NCBI GenBank assembly: GCA_951799405.1
Contig: OX637332.1
Span: 1,307,001-1,371,000, forward strand
Length of the DNA: 64,000 nucleotides
Source of the DNA: Agapetus fuscipes
Lineage: Eukaryota > Arthropoda > Insecta > Trichoptera > Glossosomatidae
Direction: 5' to 3'
The notes under the pieces are model-generated. The model was not told where the DNA came from, did no database searches, and worked only from the letters and a program-made list of their open reading frames with translations. The translations under genes were made by a program, and so were the position numbers. This document shows positions 8,528-18,994 of this stretch, piece by piece (the first letter of the stretch is position 1; every line of letters begins with the position of its first letter).

Positions 8528-9277
8528 TACAGATAATAAATCAAATCGTGACGAAAAACTTTATTTTTATTTTTGCACTCTTTATTTAAAATGAATCTCC
8601 GTAATGTCAATACACAAACCATTTTAAGGGCATTTCTACTTTTTTGTTCAAAGAAATACAGAAATATAAAAACTCGTATATGTTTTTAATTCATCAAATA
8701 AATCTACAAAATAACAGTTCAATATGTTTTTATGCGAAAATGTAGTCCCGTAATTGTTGGAAAACATGAAAAATAAACTACTTTGTACAATTACGTTCAG
8801 TTCAATATACAAGAGAGCACAAATGCCAATTCAATACCGATTTCCTTGTACTATTTGTGGATAAATATTATTATTCCATTATTGTTCTTTCAGCGTCTTT
8901 CATTGAAATTCTCTTTTTTTTAATGTTCATTTTCAATAATATTCTTTATGCTTTGAGCTTTGAGGTTTGCTGACACTGAAATGGCTGCAGAAAAAAAACG
9001 CTTAGCAAGTATGTAAATATTGTAAAACTTTGTTTGAAAGCCTTTTGATGGCTGAATGGAAAATTCTGCTTTGAAAACAGAAGGGTCGGGTTGGAGTTGT
9101 TTGTCGCATTTCTTTTTTAATACTCGTATGTCTATAATCTATAATCTATAATAGATTATAGACATAGTATGTCGTTGTTATTAAAAGCGTAATGGAAAAA
9201 TACTATTTATTTGTTAAGAAATGTTTTAGCGGAAACTTTGTAGCAATCCATTTAATATATTTGTATAATATATTTTT
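8528..9277. other. Unassigned AT-rich stretch
   Basis: I see no gene. A short TCTATAATCTATAATCTATA repeat at 9130-9160 looks like an RTE-1 tail remnant. Confidence 0.4.
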
Positions 9278-9470
9278 TAGTGTTGATCTGTTAACACAGT
9301 GAAAGTCCATTTTTTTAATATTTAAAAAATTGAAATGGTACAACATGTATAATGTTTAATTTTAGGTTTTCACGGATATTAGACATGTATAAGTTTTCGG
9401 GTAATCCGTTTACTATTATTATTTTTTAACCGACGTTTCGGATCGGTATCACGACCCCTCATCAGGGCAG
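9278..9470 (-). ncRNA. Hammerhead-like motif beside a Penelope-like/foldback remnant
   Basis: Read on the minus strand, CTGATGA (9459-9465) is followed by an extra G and a six-pair helix, GGGTCG with CGATCC around TGATAC. Then comes GAAAC and the GTC cleavage triplet (to 9432). The helix includes one G-U pair. CTGATGA...GAAAC...GTC is the standard hammerhead core. Stem I is weak (GCC with GGT). Positions 9278-9350 match, inverted, the flank of the hairpin at 57605-57824. Confidence 0.5.
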
Positions 9471-9518
9471 TCCTGCTGTGTGTAAGGTTGGCCTTCGACT
9501 TATACCATTTATATATAT

Positions 9519-9902
9519 TGTTATGTAAATAGGTAATGTAAATATTAAAATATGTATAAGTATTAGTTATAGGAATTCTTTATTGTATTGGTGGGTAGGA
9601 TTGATAATTGTGTGTAAATAGAGAAGTCTCTAGGCTAAGTAGGTACTTCGAGAAGCATCGAGCAAAAATATCTTCCGGAGTATTCGATTCTCTTAGTATA
9701 AAAGGGTGCAAGTTGCTTGCACTGAGCAGTCAGTCATCTGCGAGCTTCACCAATACAATGAACAAATTCGACCAGTGAACTAAAACCAGTGTAATGAAAT
9801 AAATAAGAGTGTCTTTGTTAAAATAAATATAAACGTGTAAAATAAATGAGTAAAAAGAAGGGTAGTTTTATTTGAAAAGTATCCGAACCAAAAATCGTAA
9901 CA
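9519..9902 (+). mobile_element. Solo LTR, 384 bp, with promoter elements
   Basis: Begins TGTTATG and ends CGTAACA, with ATAT duplicated at 9515-9518 and 9903-9906. TATAAAAGG lies at 9697-9705. About 25 bases downstream is GCAGTCAGTCATC, resembling an insect initiator. AATAAA signals follow. The AT-rich four-base duplication is typical of Gypsy-type integrases. No internal region remains, so recombination between two LTRs is the likely origin. Confidence 0.85.
9697..9735 (+). promoter_or_regulatory. TATA box and initiator-like site in solo LTR
   Basis: TATAAAAGG at 9697-9705 and a TCAGTC motif near 9728-9735 are spaced as in insect RNA polymerase II core promoters. This would be the U3/R junction of the LTR. 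Confidence 0.5.
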
Positions 9903-9906
9903 ATAT

Positions 9907-10345
9907 GAAGAAAAAAGAACTTTTCTACTGTACAGTAGAATAAAAGAGTGTTTTTTTTTCTTTACATTGTTTTTATTAAAATGGAAAACTGCTATGAATA
10001 AAAGTCAATAAAGTGTATTCAGGTAACAATGACTGTGTTTTTAATACAGCGCTACAATTTCAACGCGTTCAACTTTATTTACTTACGTATCATTTGCGCG
10101 TTCTGGGTGAAGGCAAATTCATTTTAAAATAAACATTTGTCAAGTAGTTTTCTATTTTATTAGTGCGAGTATATTCAGTCCTACGGCCAGTTTCACAAAC
10201 AAACCATTTGCATCCTCAGGTTGTTAAATAATTATTAAATGTTGCAGATACGGAATGTATCTTTGAGTGTGCCATCGTGTGAGGGTGTGATGGAAGAAGG
10301 GGATGCAGGACGGCCATGTGCGGAGTTTGTATCTACATATCTCAT
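9907..10345. other. Unassigned stretch
   Basis: No repeat or gene is assigned. The 10240-10335 part is less AT-rich but has stop codons in the frames inspected. Confidence 0.35.
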
Positions 10346-10350
10346 TCTAA

Positions 10351-10862
10351 GCTGCAAAAAAATATATAACATTTAAGATTCATACTAAACGCATTCCCCC
10401 AAGCAGACATGTAAAGGTTCGCGCTAACACATGCCGTATGTGGACCTACAATATAAAAACCCAATCCCAAATGACTGTAACTCTTGCAGACCTTCCCTGA
10501 AACAGGAGTGATATTGGCAAAGTGAACCATTTTTTACAGTATGGGTGGTCAGCCGCATACCAACCTTTAAGTCAAGGAACATATGGACCTACAATATAAA
10601 AACCCAATCTCAAATGACTGTAACTCTTGTAGACCTTCCCTGAAACAGGAGTGACATTGACAAAGTGAAGCATTTTCTACAGTATAGGTGGTCAGCATCA
10701 TACTAACCTATAAGTCTAGAAATATAATTAATAAATAACATTGAAGTATATAAAAACGACAAAACCTTAAAAAGAAATCTATACAAAAAAGACAATACTT
10801 TCCCATACAAAAAATGTAACATAAATGAATAAGCCAACATTACAAATCAACATTGCAGATTA
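10351..10862 (-). mobile_element. Two RTE-1 3' regions in tandem
   Basis: The first copy runs 10351-10580 and is cut at TTCCTTGAC. The second follows directly, lacks its last 100 bases, and includes the 3' UTR up to the coding stop region near 10862. Both carry the CCCTG-TTT-CAGGG segment. Confidence 0.75.
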
Positions 10863-11293
10863 TATATAGTTCCCTCACCAAGCACAAGAGCTTGTCTTTT
10901 TTATTGGTGAGGTATGCGTGAACTTTAATATTGTAACTTTATTATATCATAAGTTTTTGTAATTGTTATGTAAAAGAAATACGAAAGAAATATATTAAAA
11001 TTAAAAAAAATCTATATATAGTATCAGTAGCGGAAATCTAAAATTTTACTAAAAATGAAATGAAAATATGTCAAAAGAAATCATGTATATTTTCATCTCA
11101 TTTTCTTCAAAAGTACTTAACCGTGTCTTTGAGTCGATATGAGTCAATTTTAATATTTTAAAAACTACTTATACTTTGAAGCCGGAAGAGCAATGAAACG
11201 CTTTTAAATTGTTGAATATCCGGCGTCATCCGTGCACATGGAATACAACTGGATATTTGTTTGTATGTCTTCTCGAAAATATTGCTATTTTTA
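10863..11293. other. Unassigned stretch
   Basis: Contains CTCACCAAGCACAAGAGCTT and, inverted nearby, ATTGGTGAG, a possible short hairpin. No gene seen. Confidence 0.35.
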
Positions 11294-11480
11294 GTCGGTG
11301 TTATGGCCGAGGGGGCCAAGTGGGCTGATCTTTCTAGCGTGTTTGGAATAGAACAACGTTGGTTCGATCCCCGCCTGGGTCATTTGACCATAACTTTGAC
11401 CCTGGTTTAACAGATGTTATTGGGTAACAGTGGCGAAGGGTGCCATACAAGCCGGTTCCCATCGGTTTCCTGTTTAAAAT
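11294..11480 (+). mobile_element. SINE-C copy
   Basis: The tRNA-like head is GTTATGGCCGAGGGGGCC with GGTTCGATCCCCG. The body ends TCGGTTTCCTGTTTAAAATG rather than the TTGCATTCC-type end, so this is a second SINE-C 3' variant. Confidence 0.7.
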
Positions 11481-11606
11481 GAGGCAAAAATGATAATAAA
11501 GTAGACTGCATGGTTTCAATGGGGAAAAAATACGTATTGTTTATTTGGTTTTAAATGTATTTTTTTACTTTGTGCCTATATTTTTTAACTACCTACTTTG
11601 TGACAT

Positions 11607-11670
11607 CATTTTAAAAGGGAAGCCGATGGGAACAGGCTTGTATGGCACCCTTCGCCACCGTTGGGTAATT
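11607..11670 (-). mobile_element. SINE-C 3' variant fragment, inverted
   Basis: AGGGAAGCCGATGGGAACAG and GGCACCCTTCGCCACCG are the inverse of 11420-11480, so it faces the copy at 11294-11480. Confidence 0.65.
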
Positions 11671-11721
11671 ACTAATTAATAATGCATTCAAATTAGCTAC
11701 AATGAATTATTAATTGATGAT

Positions 11722-11976
11722 ATTCCTTGACTTATAGGTTGGTATGAGGCTGACAACCCATACTGTAAAAAATGGTTCACTTTGCCAGTGTCACCCCTGT
11801 TTCAGGGAAGGTCGGCAAAAGTTGTGGGGCTTATGTTCATTTGAGGTTTGAATTTTATTTGTAAGTACACAATCAGCATTTGTAAGCGCGAACTACACGT
11901 GTTTGTTTGTGGGCATACATCTGAGAGCTTTGAAAGAATATATCCTTGCAACTTAGATTATAGATTATAGATATTA
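11722..11976 (+). mobile_element. RTE-1 3' region, near-consensus
   Basis: Begins exactly at TTCCTTGACTTATAGG and ends TTAGATTATAGATTATAGAT. The CCCTG-TTT-CAGGG stem-loop is intact. Confidence 0.85.
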
Positions 11977-11977
11977 A

Positions 11978-12062
11978 TACCTGTTTCTGGCCAGGCAGAA
12001 TAAGTTGGTGAATTGCATTCCTCTTCACAAATCTATTTAAAAATAAATATATATAAATAAAT
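11978..12062 (+). mobile_element. SINE-C 3' tail fragment
   Basis: Holds CTGGCCAGGCAGAATAAG and GAATTGCATTCCTCTTCAC, ending in an A-rich tail. The head is missing. Confidence 0.65.
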
Positions 12063-12648
12063 CGCCACTTTAAAGGTACAACTTTATTTTTCATTCATTT
12101 TTTCATTAACACGATCGAGGAGAGTTAATGTGATGTTCCATACTCGGCGTTCTTGCACCGATACCTTTATTTGCATTGTCATCCCTAGGAAGACCTTAAG
12201 GCGTCTCTATTACGGCCTTCAGTTTATCTTCGAATGGCATTTGACAGTTTACGTGACTAGCATTATCTATGTAAAACCATCAACCTTCGTTTCACCCTTC
12301 TCAATTCGTTTGCCTCCCTTATCGATTGATTTTATTTCATTCTACATAGAGCAGCGGTTCTTAACCTACAAAATGTCATCTCCAAAAATTATGATTTTTG
12401 AGATTATGATTGAATTTGATTCTGCGCAGTGTAACAAATCATTTGCTGTGTGCGATATAATGTAAACCTCAATTAATCCTTCATAATTTTAATCGAAAAA
12501 GTATGATTTCGTGCAAACGCCGTCATCTCCAACTGTGTTGTCATTTTACAGGTTTATTTTTCTCAAAATCATCGCGTAAGAAATTGACGGCGTTTGAATT
12601 TATATGACTCAAATTCAATATTTCTATGATGGAACAATTCGTGCCGAT
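12063..12648. other. Unassigned stretch with an unsupported open frame
   Basis: A 111-codon plus frame at 12130-12465 has no motif that I recognise and no compositional sign of coding. I do not call it a gene. Confidence 0.35.
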
Positions 12649-13033
12649 AATAGGGTATTTGAAATAGTGAGGAATTTGATTAAACCTGTATAATTTTGAT
12701 AAATTACGATAAGCATATTAACAAGGTCCTGATTTCAAGTACAAAATAAAATTATGACCTGTTTTGAAACGGATATGCGATCCCTCAACGGAATTTGTAG
12801 CCCCCGGAACGTCATTTTCTTGTATCCACAACACTGCTGGTATTGCCATGGCTATAAGATGAATAAAGAAAATGACGTCACATACGAAAATTCAATCCAA
12901 GCAGCGTTTTGATGGGTAAATTCAAACTCTATTTTTTGAACATAAATAACTTTTTTTTTAATTCAAGAAGTTTTGTGAAAAGCAAATAAAAATAAATTTG
13001 AATCAACAAGAAAAAAAGTAAAATTTCCCTATT
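12649..13033. mobile_element. MITE, AATAGGG-ended family, diverged copy
   Basis: The ends AATAGGGTATTTGAAA and TTTCCCTATT are inverted copies of each other. They resemble the clearer family members at 13127-13564 and 51530-51975. Confidence 0.55.
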
Positions 13034-13126
13034 ACGACGAGGATAACTATGATGATGTTCAACGAGGTGTTTGTTTAAAATCTGCTTCAAGATTTAATGT
13101 CACGGTCTGAAGATTTCTTCATCACT

Positions 13127-13564
13127 AATAGGGTAATTTCACATTTTTTTTATTTCATAAAATGATAGACTTTTAAAAAATACATCTGCGTTTTAAAAAA
13201 AAAAATTATCTGGCTTAGTTTTTAAATTATAGCTCTGTAAAATTCGCCCATTTTCGATATCCGGTAAAACAGGTCATTTTTTTATTTAGGTGGATGTGAC
13301 GTCAATGGATCTTAGCACCTATGAAGTGTACCGTTAGGTCTTCTAAGACCGACGGATCCATCTTCGTAATTTTGACGTCACAGAGTGGTTACCCGATCCC
13401 ACTGCGTTTTAGCGGGATTCAAATTCTCGACATTTTATTTTTGATAATTATCAATGATGTCTTTATTTAAACTACTTAAAAATATATTATTGTGATCCTT
13501 GAAATGTACTCTACACAACAATAGTATTTTAAACCGTTTTCCCCACCACTGCAATTACCCTATT
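13127..13564 (+). mobile_element. MITE, AATAGGGTAATT family
   Basis: Terminal inverted repeats AATAGGGTAATT and AATTACCCTATT bound about 440 bases. The interior (GGCTTAGTTTTTAAATTATA, GGTGGATGTGACGTCA, TTACCCGATCCCACTGCG) matches 51530-51975 in inverse orientation along its length. Flanking duplications are not clear, so the superfamily is open. Confidence 0.75.
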
Positions 13565-14015
13565 GTGACTCTTGCTAGAAGGGCAGAGCGCCAGGATCAT
13601 CTATCACTTTTGAAAGAAAGACAATCAATCAAAACTTAAACACACTTTTATTTTATTCACCATCACATTATTTACAAAACACAATAATCTTTTATAATCA
13701 AAATTAACCCAAGTCTGTGGCCCGGATGCCAGGCAAGCAATCTCCCTTTTTTCCTCCTCGTCGATCCTCTTTTGTTTTTTTCTCTACCATATTCAATTTT
13801 TTCCGATGTTCTTTATTTTCCCTACATACCTGTTAAAATCCTTTCGTAACATTTACCAGGCGTCGGTAGATCTAACCGTGCGCTATTTGAAGATAGAAAG
13901 CAAAAAAACATGGCGGCGCGTAAAAAGGTGATCGCTGTATGTATGTTTTTTATTCAAACTTTATGATGTAGCCTTATAGCAATTGTGTTATGTCTGAGAA
14001 TTTGAGTTTTCTACA
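13565..14015. other. Unassigned stretch
   Basis: Pyrimidine-rich in the middle (13740-13830). No repeat copy elsewhere in the window and no supportable exon was seen. Confidence 0.35.
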
Positions 14016-14107
14016 GTGACGTCCAAGCTCACAGAGGGCTCTTGAGGTGTGATTCAAACAAAACACCGCTCACCAAATAAATCATTCTAATGTTATTATT
14101 ATAATAC
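14016..14107 (+). mobile_element. SINE-A 3' end fragment, L2-type tail
   Basis: Has CTCTTGAGGTGTGATTC, GCTCACCAAATAAATCAT and an (ATT)-rich tail. Confidence 0.7.
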
Positions 14108-14134
14108 AGTAATCCGCTGTCTTCAGGCCGAGGT

Positions 14135-14195
14135 TTTTTTCCAATGTCACCCCTGTTTCAGAGAAGGTCGATAAGAGTTGCAGGAGTTAGATATG
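14135..14195 (+). mobile_element. RTE-1 fragment
   Basis: Only CCAATGTCACCCCTGTTTCA and the following GAGTTGCAGG region remain. Confidence 0.6.
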
Positions 14196-14744
14196 TTAAT
14201 GTTATGAGGCACTATGTATACTCTAGCACTGTGTTTTCCAACCTTTTTTATATTATTTCTACAACAACTCATCATTATCTACTTATGCAGGTGCATATAA
14301 TAATAACAATATTTGACACAAAAACCGACTACTTCTTAAGATGGAAGATAATGACTTCCTTTCAAGGAACACAAAGTAATAGAGGCGAGAATGTAATAAA
14401 TGACATAAAAACTTGTTACTGGTAAACCAAAGAAAGTATTTGCTTTATGGCTTATTCTTCCCCGCAACGGAGGAAAGTTTGAGAAAGTTTAAACTTGTTT
14501 CAATTTCTATTCATTAGATTCTCTTTCGTTTATGCGCCCAACAAAAGGTTAATAATTACAAACGGCCCGCGTTACCGAAGAGTTGCTCAAATGAAAAAAA
14601 AATAAAACAATTATATTGTTATACTATTATATTATTGAAAAAATTAAGTTTTCAAAAAATAAATACGATGTCTAGAAAAAATCATAGTCAAATCGAGTAA
14701 AATTCATAATCAAGTCTAGGAAAATTCACATGTGATGTTTTTTC
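14196..14744. other. Unassigned stretch
   Basis: I see no gene. The frame at 14144-14425 begins inside an RTE-1 remnant and has no recognisable domain. Confidence 0.35.
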
Positions 14745-14922
14745 AAGTGTCATTTTTTTTTTTTTTAAGAAATCCTGTGTGGAATACTCCCTAGATTCTA
14801 GAGACTCTAGGGGTCTATGACACTTGTTGTAGTGCCGCAGAGGTGTACGAACTTGGTCGTCGCTACAAAGCGCCAATACTCAAGCAAGACCCAGTTGCTG
14901 TAAGGCTGGATGGACCTTTGTT
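14745..14922 (-). mobile_element. SINE-A subfamily 2, Jockey-type tail
   Basis: On the minus strand the SINE body ends at GCGACGACCAAGTTCG. The tail continues ACACCTCTGCGGCAC, GTGTCATAGACCCC, CACAGGATTTCTT and poly-A. The tail aligns with 52720-52804, the end of a Jockey-like LINE. Confidence 0.8.
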
Positions 14923-14932
14923 TATTGTATAT

Positions 14933-15254
14933 TGTTGCGTTTTCTGCTGGATTATATTTGTACTTAAAATGCCAGAATTTATTTTTTACAATCAACAATT
15001 TATTTGACAATCACTGTTTATAGATGATACTCAGCAAAGTGCTTTGTTGCGAATACAGTCGTCTGTAGCATTTTGACCTCTTTTATAATGAGGCGGAGGG
15101 GTCTTCCCCCACCAGAACATTTACGGACACACAATCACTAGAATGTCATTCCAAGGCACGAATACTCCTAGATGATTCTGTTTCACGTGCTATAGTGTGT
15201 GTAATCATTTTGATGTATGTGTGTATAAGCGCACGTATTTCATGTTCGCAATCA
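14933..15254 (-). mobile_element. LTR family A copy
   Basis: The minus strand reads from TGATTGCGAACATGAAAT to CGCAACA and contains the TATAAAAG region, as at 140-516. It is slightly shorter. Flanking TAT sequences do not form an exact duplication. Confidence 0.6.
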
Positions 15255-15592
15255 TATTATGTTTTAGGTATGTGAGTTTTTTTCAGGTGATGTGTTTTTT
15301 GTCATTGTGATGCATTTCTTTGCTGTTTTTTCATTGCGATATTCTGTTATGTGATGAGAGTAATTTATGTAATGTTTTCATGTGCTGTTTTGTCACTGTG
15401 CTGTTCTATCCTTTTATTTAATGTCTCCTTCAATACACTCGATTGTTAAACGGCTTACATTGTGGCCGTCTAGACTCTAGACTGCTTTCATACCCAATAC
15501 AGAAGAGAGAAACAATGATGTCCCCAGATAGCTAGTGAGTGGTGTCACGGGCCATAAAATAGAGGAGTCTTTTAGCAATTTTTTTTTTTTTT
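15255..15592. other. Unassigned, with degenerate GTGCTGTTTT-type repeats
   Basis: 15270-15410 shows loosely repeated CATTGTGATG / GTGCTGTTTTGTCAC words, possibly a decayed short tandem repeat. No gene seen. Confidence 0.35.
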
Positions 15593-15885
15593 TTTTTAAT
15601 TTAAAAAAAAAAAAAAAAAAAAAAGATTTGTGAAGAGGAATGCAATTCACCAACCTATTTTGCCTGGCCAGAAACAGGTATTAATATCATCATTTAATAA
15701 TTCATTATTTTTTATTATTAATGAATTATTAAATAATAATTACCCAATAACATCTGTTGAACCAGGGTCAAAGTTAAAGTCAAGTGACCCAAGTGGGGAT
15801 CGAACCAACGTTGTTCCATTCGAAACACGCTAGAAAGATCAGCCCTCTTAGCCCCCGCGGCTATAACCCCGACGACGAATCAAGG
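15593..15885 (-). mobile_element. SINE-C copy
   Basis: On the minus strand there are the tRNA-like head, the body with GACCCTGGTTCAACAGATG, an AT-rich palindromic insert around ATTAATAATAAAAAATAATG, and the GGTGAATTGCATTCC end with a long A tail (15600-15624). Confidence 0.75.
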
Positions 15886-16284
15886 TAATTCGAAGCACGA
15901 AATTTTACGAGAGAGATGATTTCCCTTTTTTCATAAATTTTATAATGATTTGTGTTTTAAAACGCTGAAAATTCTGTTTTATTTAAAAAATATATAAGAT
16001 GTACTTCACTGCGTACATATGCTCAAACCCACACCTGTCCTGTATGGATATGCCAGGACGATCCACAGCACATGGACGCTCATACCAAGATATGTATGTT
16101 CAAATAGCGGACGGCCTTCTCGTGAAGTAATAGCAACATCACGACAAAAAAATAGATCACGGGTAGCGCGAAAAATAATATAGTAAAAAAATATAATAAG
16201 AAAACAATTAAGGACAGGATTAGTGTGAATCCGTTGCGGATGCAGCTTGGCAAAACGAAGCGCAAAATTGCGTAGCCGACTGCA
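15886..16284. other. Unassigned stretch
   Basis: The 110-codon minus frame at 16006-16338 partly overlaps a SINE-B copy and has no recognisable domain. Confidence 0.35.
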
Positions 16285-16490
16285 GCAAGGAGCGCAACCG
16301 TGCAACTTATTCCTGCGTTGTCTCCCGAGGGGTCGCATGTAATGTGTGGAACCTGTTTTATTTTTACATGTAAGCGGGCTGGCCTTACGGCAATTACGTT
16401 GGCTTAGCTGGGTGTTTACCAGCTCTCGAGGAGGCTCGTTCTCATTTCTTGTTAAGGCAGCGTAAGCCTTGCTAGTATTTTATTGGGGGC
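16285..16490 (-). mobile_element. SINE-B copy, old, head missing
   Basis: Matches the SINE-B body in inverse orientation: CCCGAGGGGTCGCATG, TTTACCAGCTCTCGAGGAGG, TAAGCCTTGCTAGTATTTTA. Confidence 0.6.
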
Positions 16491-16669
16491 GTCGGTCAAG
16501 GTGCATAAAAAAGCTATTTGGCTAATTTTTTTTCAACACTAATCTGATCTATATTTCGACCTTCTCGTTAACGTTTTCCTCTTTTTCTTAGTTTGATCAC
16601 CATGGTATTAATTATTTTTTTAATCTTCCATTAAAATGTTCATTTTTATACATCTTATATCCGGTTGAT

Positions 16670-16830
16670 AGCTCAGTTGGTAGAGTGCTTGCATTCTATG
16701 CCGTGAGCCCGGGCTCGAACTCCACCGAGGGTGTCAGAAATGATTTCCCGTTTCGGTGCTTAAATCAAACCTCAAAATAAAATATCGGGGATAACGCAGC
16801 AAGAAGTTACACTATATGTATGTGTATCTT
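16670..16830 (+). mobile_element. SINE-B copy with internal deletion
   Basis: The tRNA-like head has TAGCTCAGTTGGTAGAGTGC (A box) and GGGCTCGAACTCCACC (B-box region), then TTTCCCGTTTCGGTG. A deletion removes the middle. It ends GGGGATAACGCAGCAAGAAG and TTAGTTGCG. The head looks like a tRNA gene, but the continuation shared with nine other copies shows that it is a SINE. Confidence 0.75.
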
Positions 16831-17392
16831 AGTTGCGTAATACCATTTTTTACATCAATCTGATGAATTCCATCCATCTGATAATTAATAAAAAGCAATC
16901 GGTGTATCTTCTATTCACTATTTATTTACTACATAGTTTTAAAAAAATGTCGCGAAAGTTAATTTTTTTTTTGTATATAGTATACATCACTCTTGAAAAT
17001 GACCTGAGTATTGACGGTCGAAAGTGCTCGAGATATAAAATAGTTTTTTTTTTAATTAAAAAAATAATATAATACGAGTAATAACAAAAAGGTAGGCTTT
17101 CAGTATTTGTGTATGATTGTTGATCAAAATAATGACGGTTGATTTTCAATGTTGGCGGGTAAGGTTTGAAAAAATTAAAGTTAATTAAATGACATCCGCA
17201 CGTGAATTGACATAGACAATACTGTATTGTCACCCAGCCGGGTTGCTACTAAAGTAAAAGCAAACAAATATTTTGTTATTTTGCTAAAGATGGCAGTCCA
17301 AGACTAACGTTTGCTCGCCGAGAAAAAAGTTTCTAATCAAAAAAGGTTGGAACCTTATTGTTTCGGATTGTTTTCATTTATTGTTTGTTTAG
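16831..17392. other. Unassigned AT-rich stretch
   Basis: Open frames at 16833-17072 and 16922-17233 are low-complexity Ile/Phe/Lys readings of A/T runs. No gene is supported. Confidence 0.4.
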
Positions 17393-17625
17393 TTTGTGAA
17401 TTTTTCAACCCAGCGAAGAATTGAACGATATATTTTTTGTGCTCCGCCGGTATTCGAATCATGGATCTTCAAATAACGGAGAATTAACTCAGTTGGTATA
17501 GAGTGTTTGCATTTCATGCCGTGAGCTGGGGCTCGAATCCCACCGAAGGCGCGACAAGAAGTTGCACTATATATGTAGCTTAGTTGCATTGCGTAACCAC
17601 TAGACGACGGACCGGTCCAACGCAT
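17393..17625 (-). mobile_element. SINE-A tRNA-like region interrupted by SINE-B
   Basis: The body end (TTTTTCAACCCAGCGAAG) and part of the tRNA-like unit lie at 17393-17479. The rest (ACCACTAGACGACGGACCGG) resumes at 17585. SINE-B occupies about 17480-17580. Confidence 0.7.
17480..17580 (+). mobile_element. SINE-B nested in SINE-A
   Basis: TTAACTCAGTTGGTATAGAG, GGGCTCGAATCCCACCGA, then a deletion to GACAAGAAGTTGCACTATAT and GCTTAGTTGC. Confidence 0.7.
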
Positions 17626-17914
17626 GTACCTACCTAAAGCGTTTGTATACAATGTTGGATTATATTTATTACCTACAGCATATTTGAAGTAAGTACATAT
17701 TTCAGATTCCTTAAATGCTCGAGCTCATGTAGGTCGGGTGGCATTGCGAAATACGCAAAATAATGATATTATTACACTTCATTATTCTTAATGGCGGAAT
17801 ATGGTACGCCCGAGTTGCCGAGGAATCCGAAACACGCACAGCTAAGGACGATCCACACTCATCAATGACGAAACAGCGTCATGTCCTTAAGGATGAAATA
17901 CATAGATTCTTCTT
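17626..17914. other. Unassigned stretch
   Basis: Lies between the SINE nest and the RTE relic. Nothing recognised. Confidence 0.3.
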
Positions 17915-18978
17915 CTTAATCCTATTCCTCATTACTGAGGGTTGTAACCCTTGTGGAAGCAACCAATCTTCTCCAGCTCTCCCTCGACTGCGCTGCCCGC
18001 AACGCTCCAACTACCGAGGTGCCTGCTGCTGTCTTCACTTGATCGGTCCATCGTGTGGGGGATCTACCTCTTCCTCTCTTCCCCTCCAAGTTACCGATCA
18101 CAACCAGTCGTTCCAGGCTATCCTCATTGCCACGGACAACGTGTCCGAAGAACTGAAGAATACGGCGTGTACACATGTTGGCCAGAGTCAAGCCATCCAA
18201 ACGCAGCTCCCGACGAATGGACTCATTGGTGCGTCTAGCCGTCCATGGGATTCGAAGCATGCGCCTCCAGCACCACATTTCAAAAGCGTCAATTTTTCTT
18301 CTTTCTGCTGCTTTTATGGTCCATGTTTCAGCAGCATAGAGAAAAATAGAGTGGACCAGACTCCTGACAAGCTTAATCTTGGTGCTGTTACTCACACCCC
18401 GGTCTTTCCATATTTTGTCCAGCTTAGACATGGCACTTTTGGCAATGGCGATACGGCGTCTAATTTCTCCTTCGCAAGATCCTTCGTTACTAATTTGAGA
18501 TCCAAGGAACTGGAACTCGTTTATGATCTCCAAACCTTGAAATGAGTTTCCCAGATCACCAAACTTTTTTGATCGATCTATGATCATGATCTTGGTTTTA
18601 CTCTGGTTGATCTCGAGTCCCAGTGCCTTGCTCTCGGTCTCTACTCGTTTAAGGAGATCTGCCATCTCTCTCGGGTTTTTGGCCAAAAGTGTTGTCATCC
18701 GCATATCTTAAATTGGACAGCTTTACGCCACCAATAGACACTCCTCCATCCCATTGGTACAGAGCCCTGCGCATTATGTATTCCTCATAGATATTAAACA
18801 GGTCAGGGGAGAGGATGCATCCCTGTCTTACACCTTTTTCTGTGGGAAAACTTGTTGTGTTCATGCCATTAATCCTTATGATTGCCTTACTAGGAGTGTA
18901 AAGTCCGTGGATGAGTTTTATCAAATGGGATGGAACCCCCATTTCCTTGAGAACTTTCCACAAATATTATATACATAG
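17915..18978 (-). pseudogene. RTE/BovB-like LINE reverse transcriptase, 5'-truncated and frameshifted
   Basis: On the minus strand a first frame (18963-18649) has GVRQGCILSPDLFNIY and RYADD, the B and C motifs of a LINE reverse transcriptase. A frameshift directly after YADD moves the remainder to the frame 18704-17922. That remainder carries LEINQSKTKIMIIDR, FQFLGSQISNEGSC, SIFLYAAETWTIK, RRMLRIPWTARRTNESIRRE, FFGHVVR and KRGRGRSPTRWTDQVK. This order is characteristic of RTE/BovB-type proteins. Endonuclease and early palm motifs are missing. The plus-strand 260-codon frame at 17763-18545 is its antisense shadow. The protein is dead because of truncation and frameshift. Confidence 0.85.
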
Positions 18979-18994
18979 ATAGAGCTGTTCTAAT

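Noticed and set aside
12130..12465. Host gene exon of 111 codons
   Set aside because: No recognised motif, splice context or coding bias; surrounded by transposon debris.
16006..16338. 110-codon minus-strand membrane protein
   Set aside because: Partly read from a SINE-B copy. The hydrophobic part comes from a T/A-rich run.
16670..16745. tRNA gene candidate
   Set aside because: The same head recurs in SINE-B copies with the same continuation. It is a SINE promoter, not a free tRNA gene.
17763..18545. 260-codon plus-strand protein
   Set aside because: It is antisense to the RTE/BovB-like reverse transcriptase on the minus strand, which carries the recognisable motifs.
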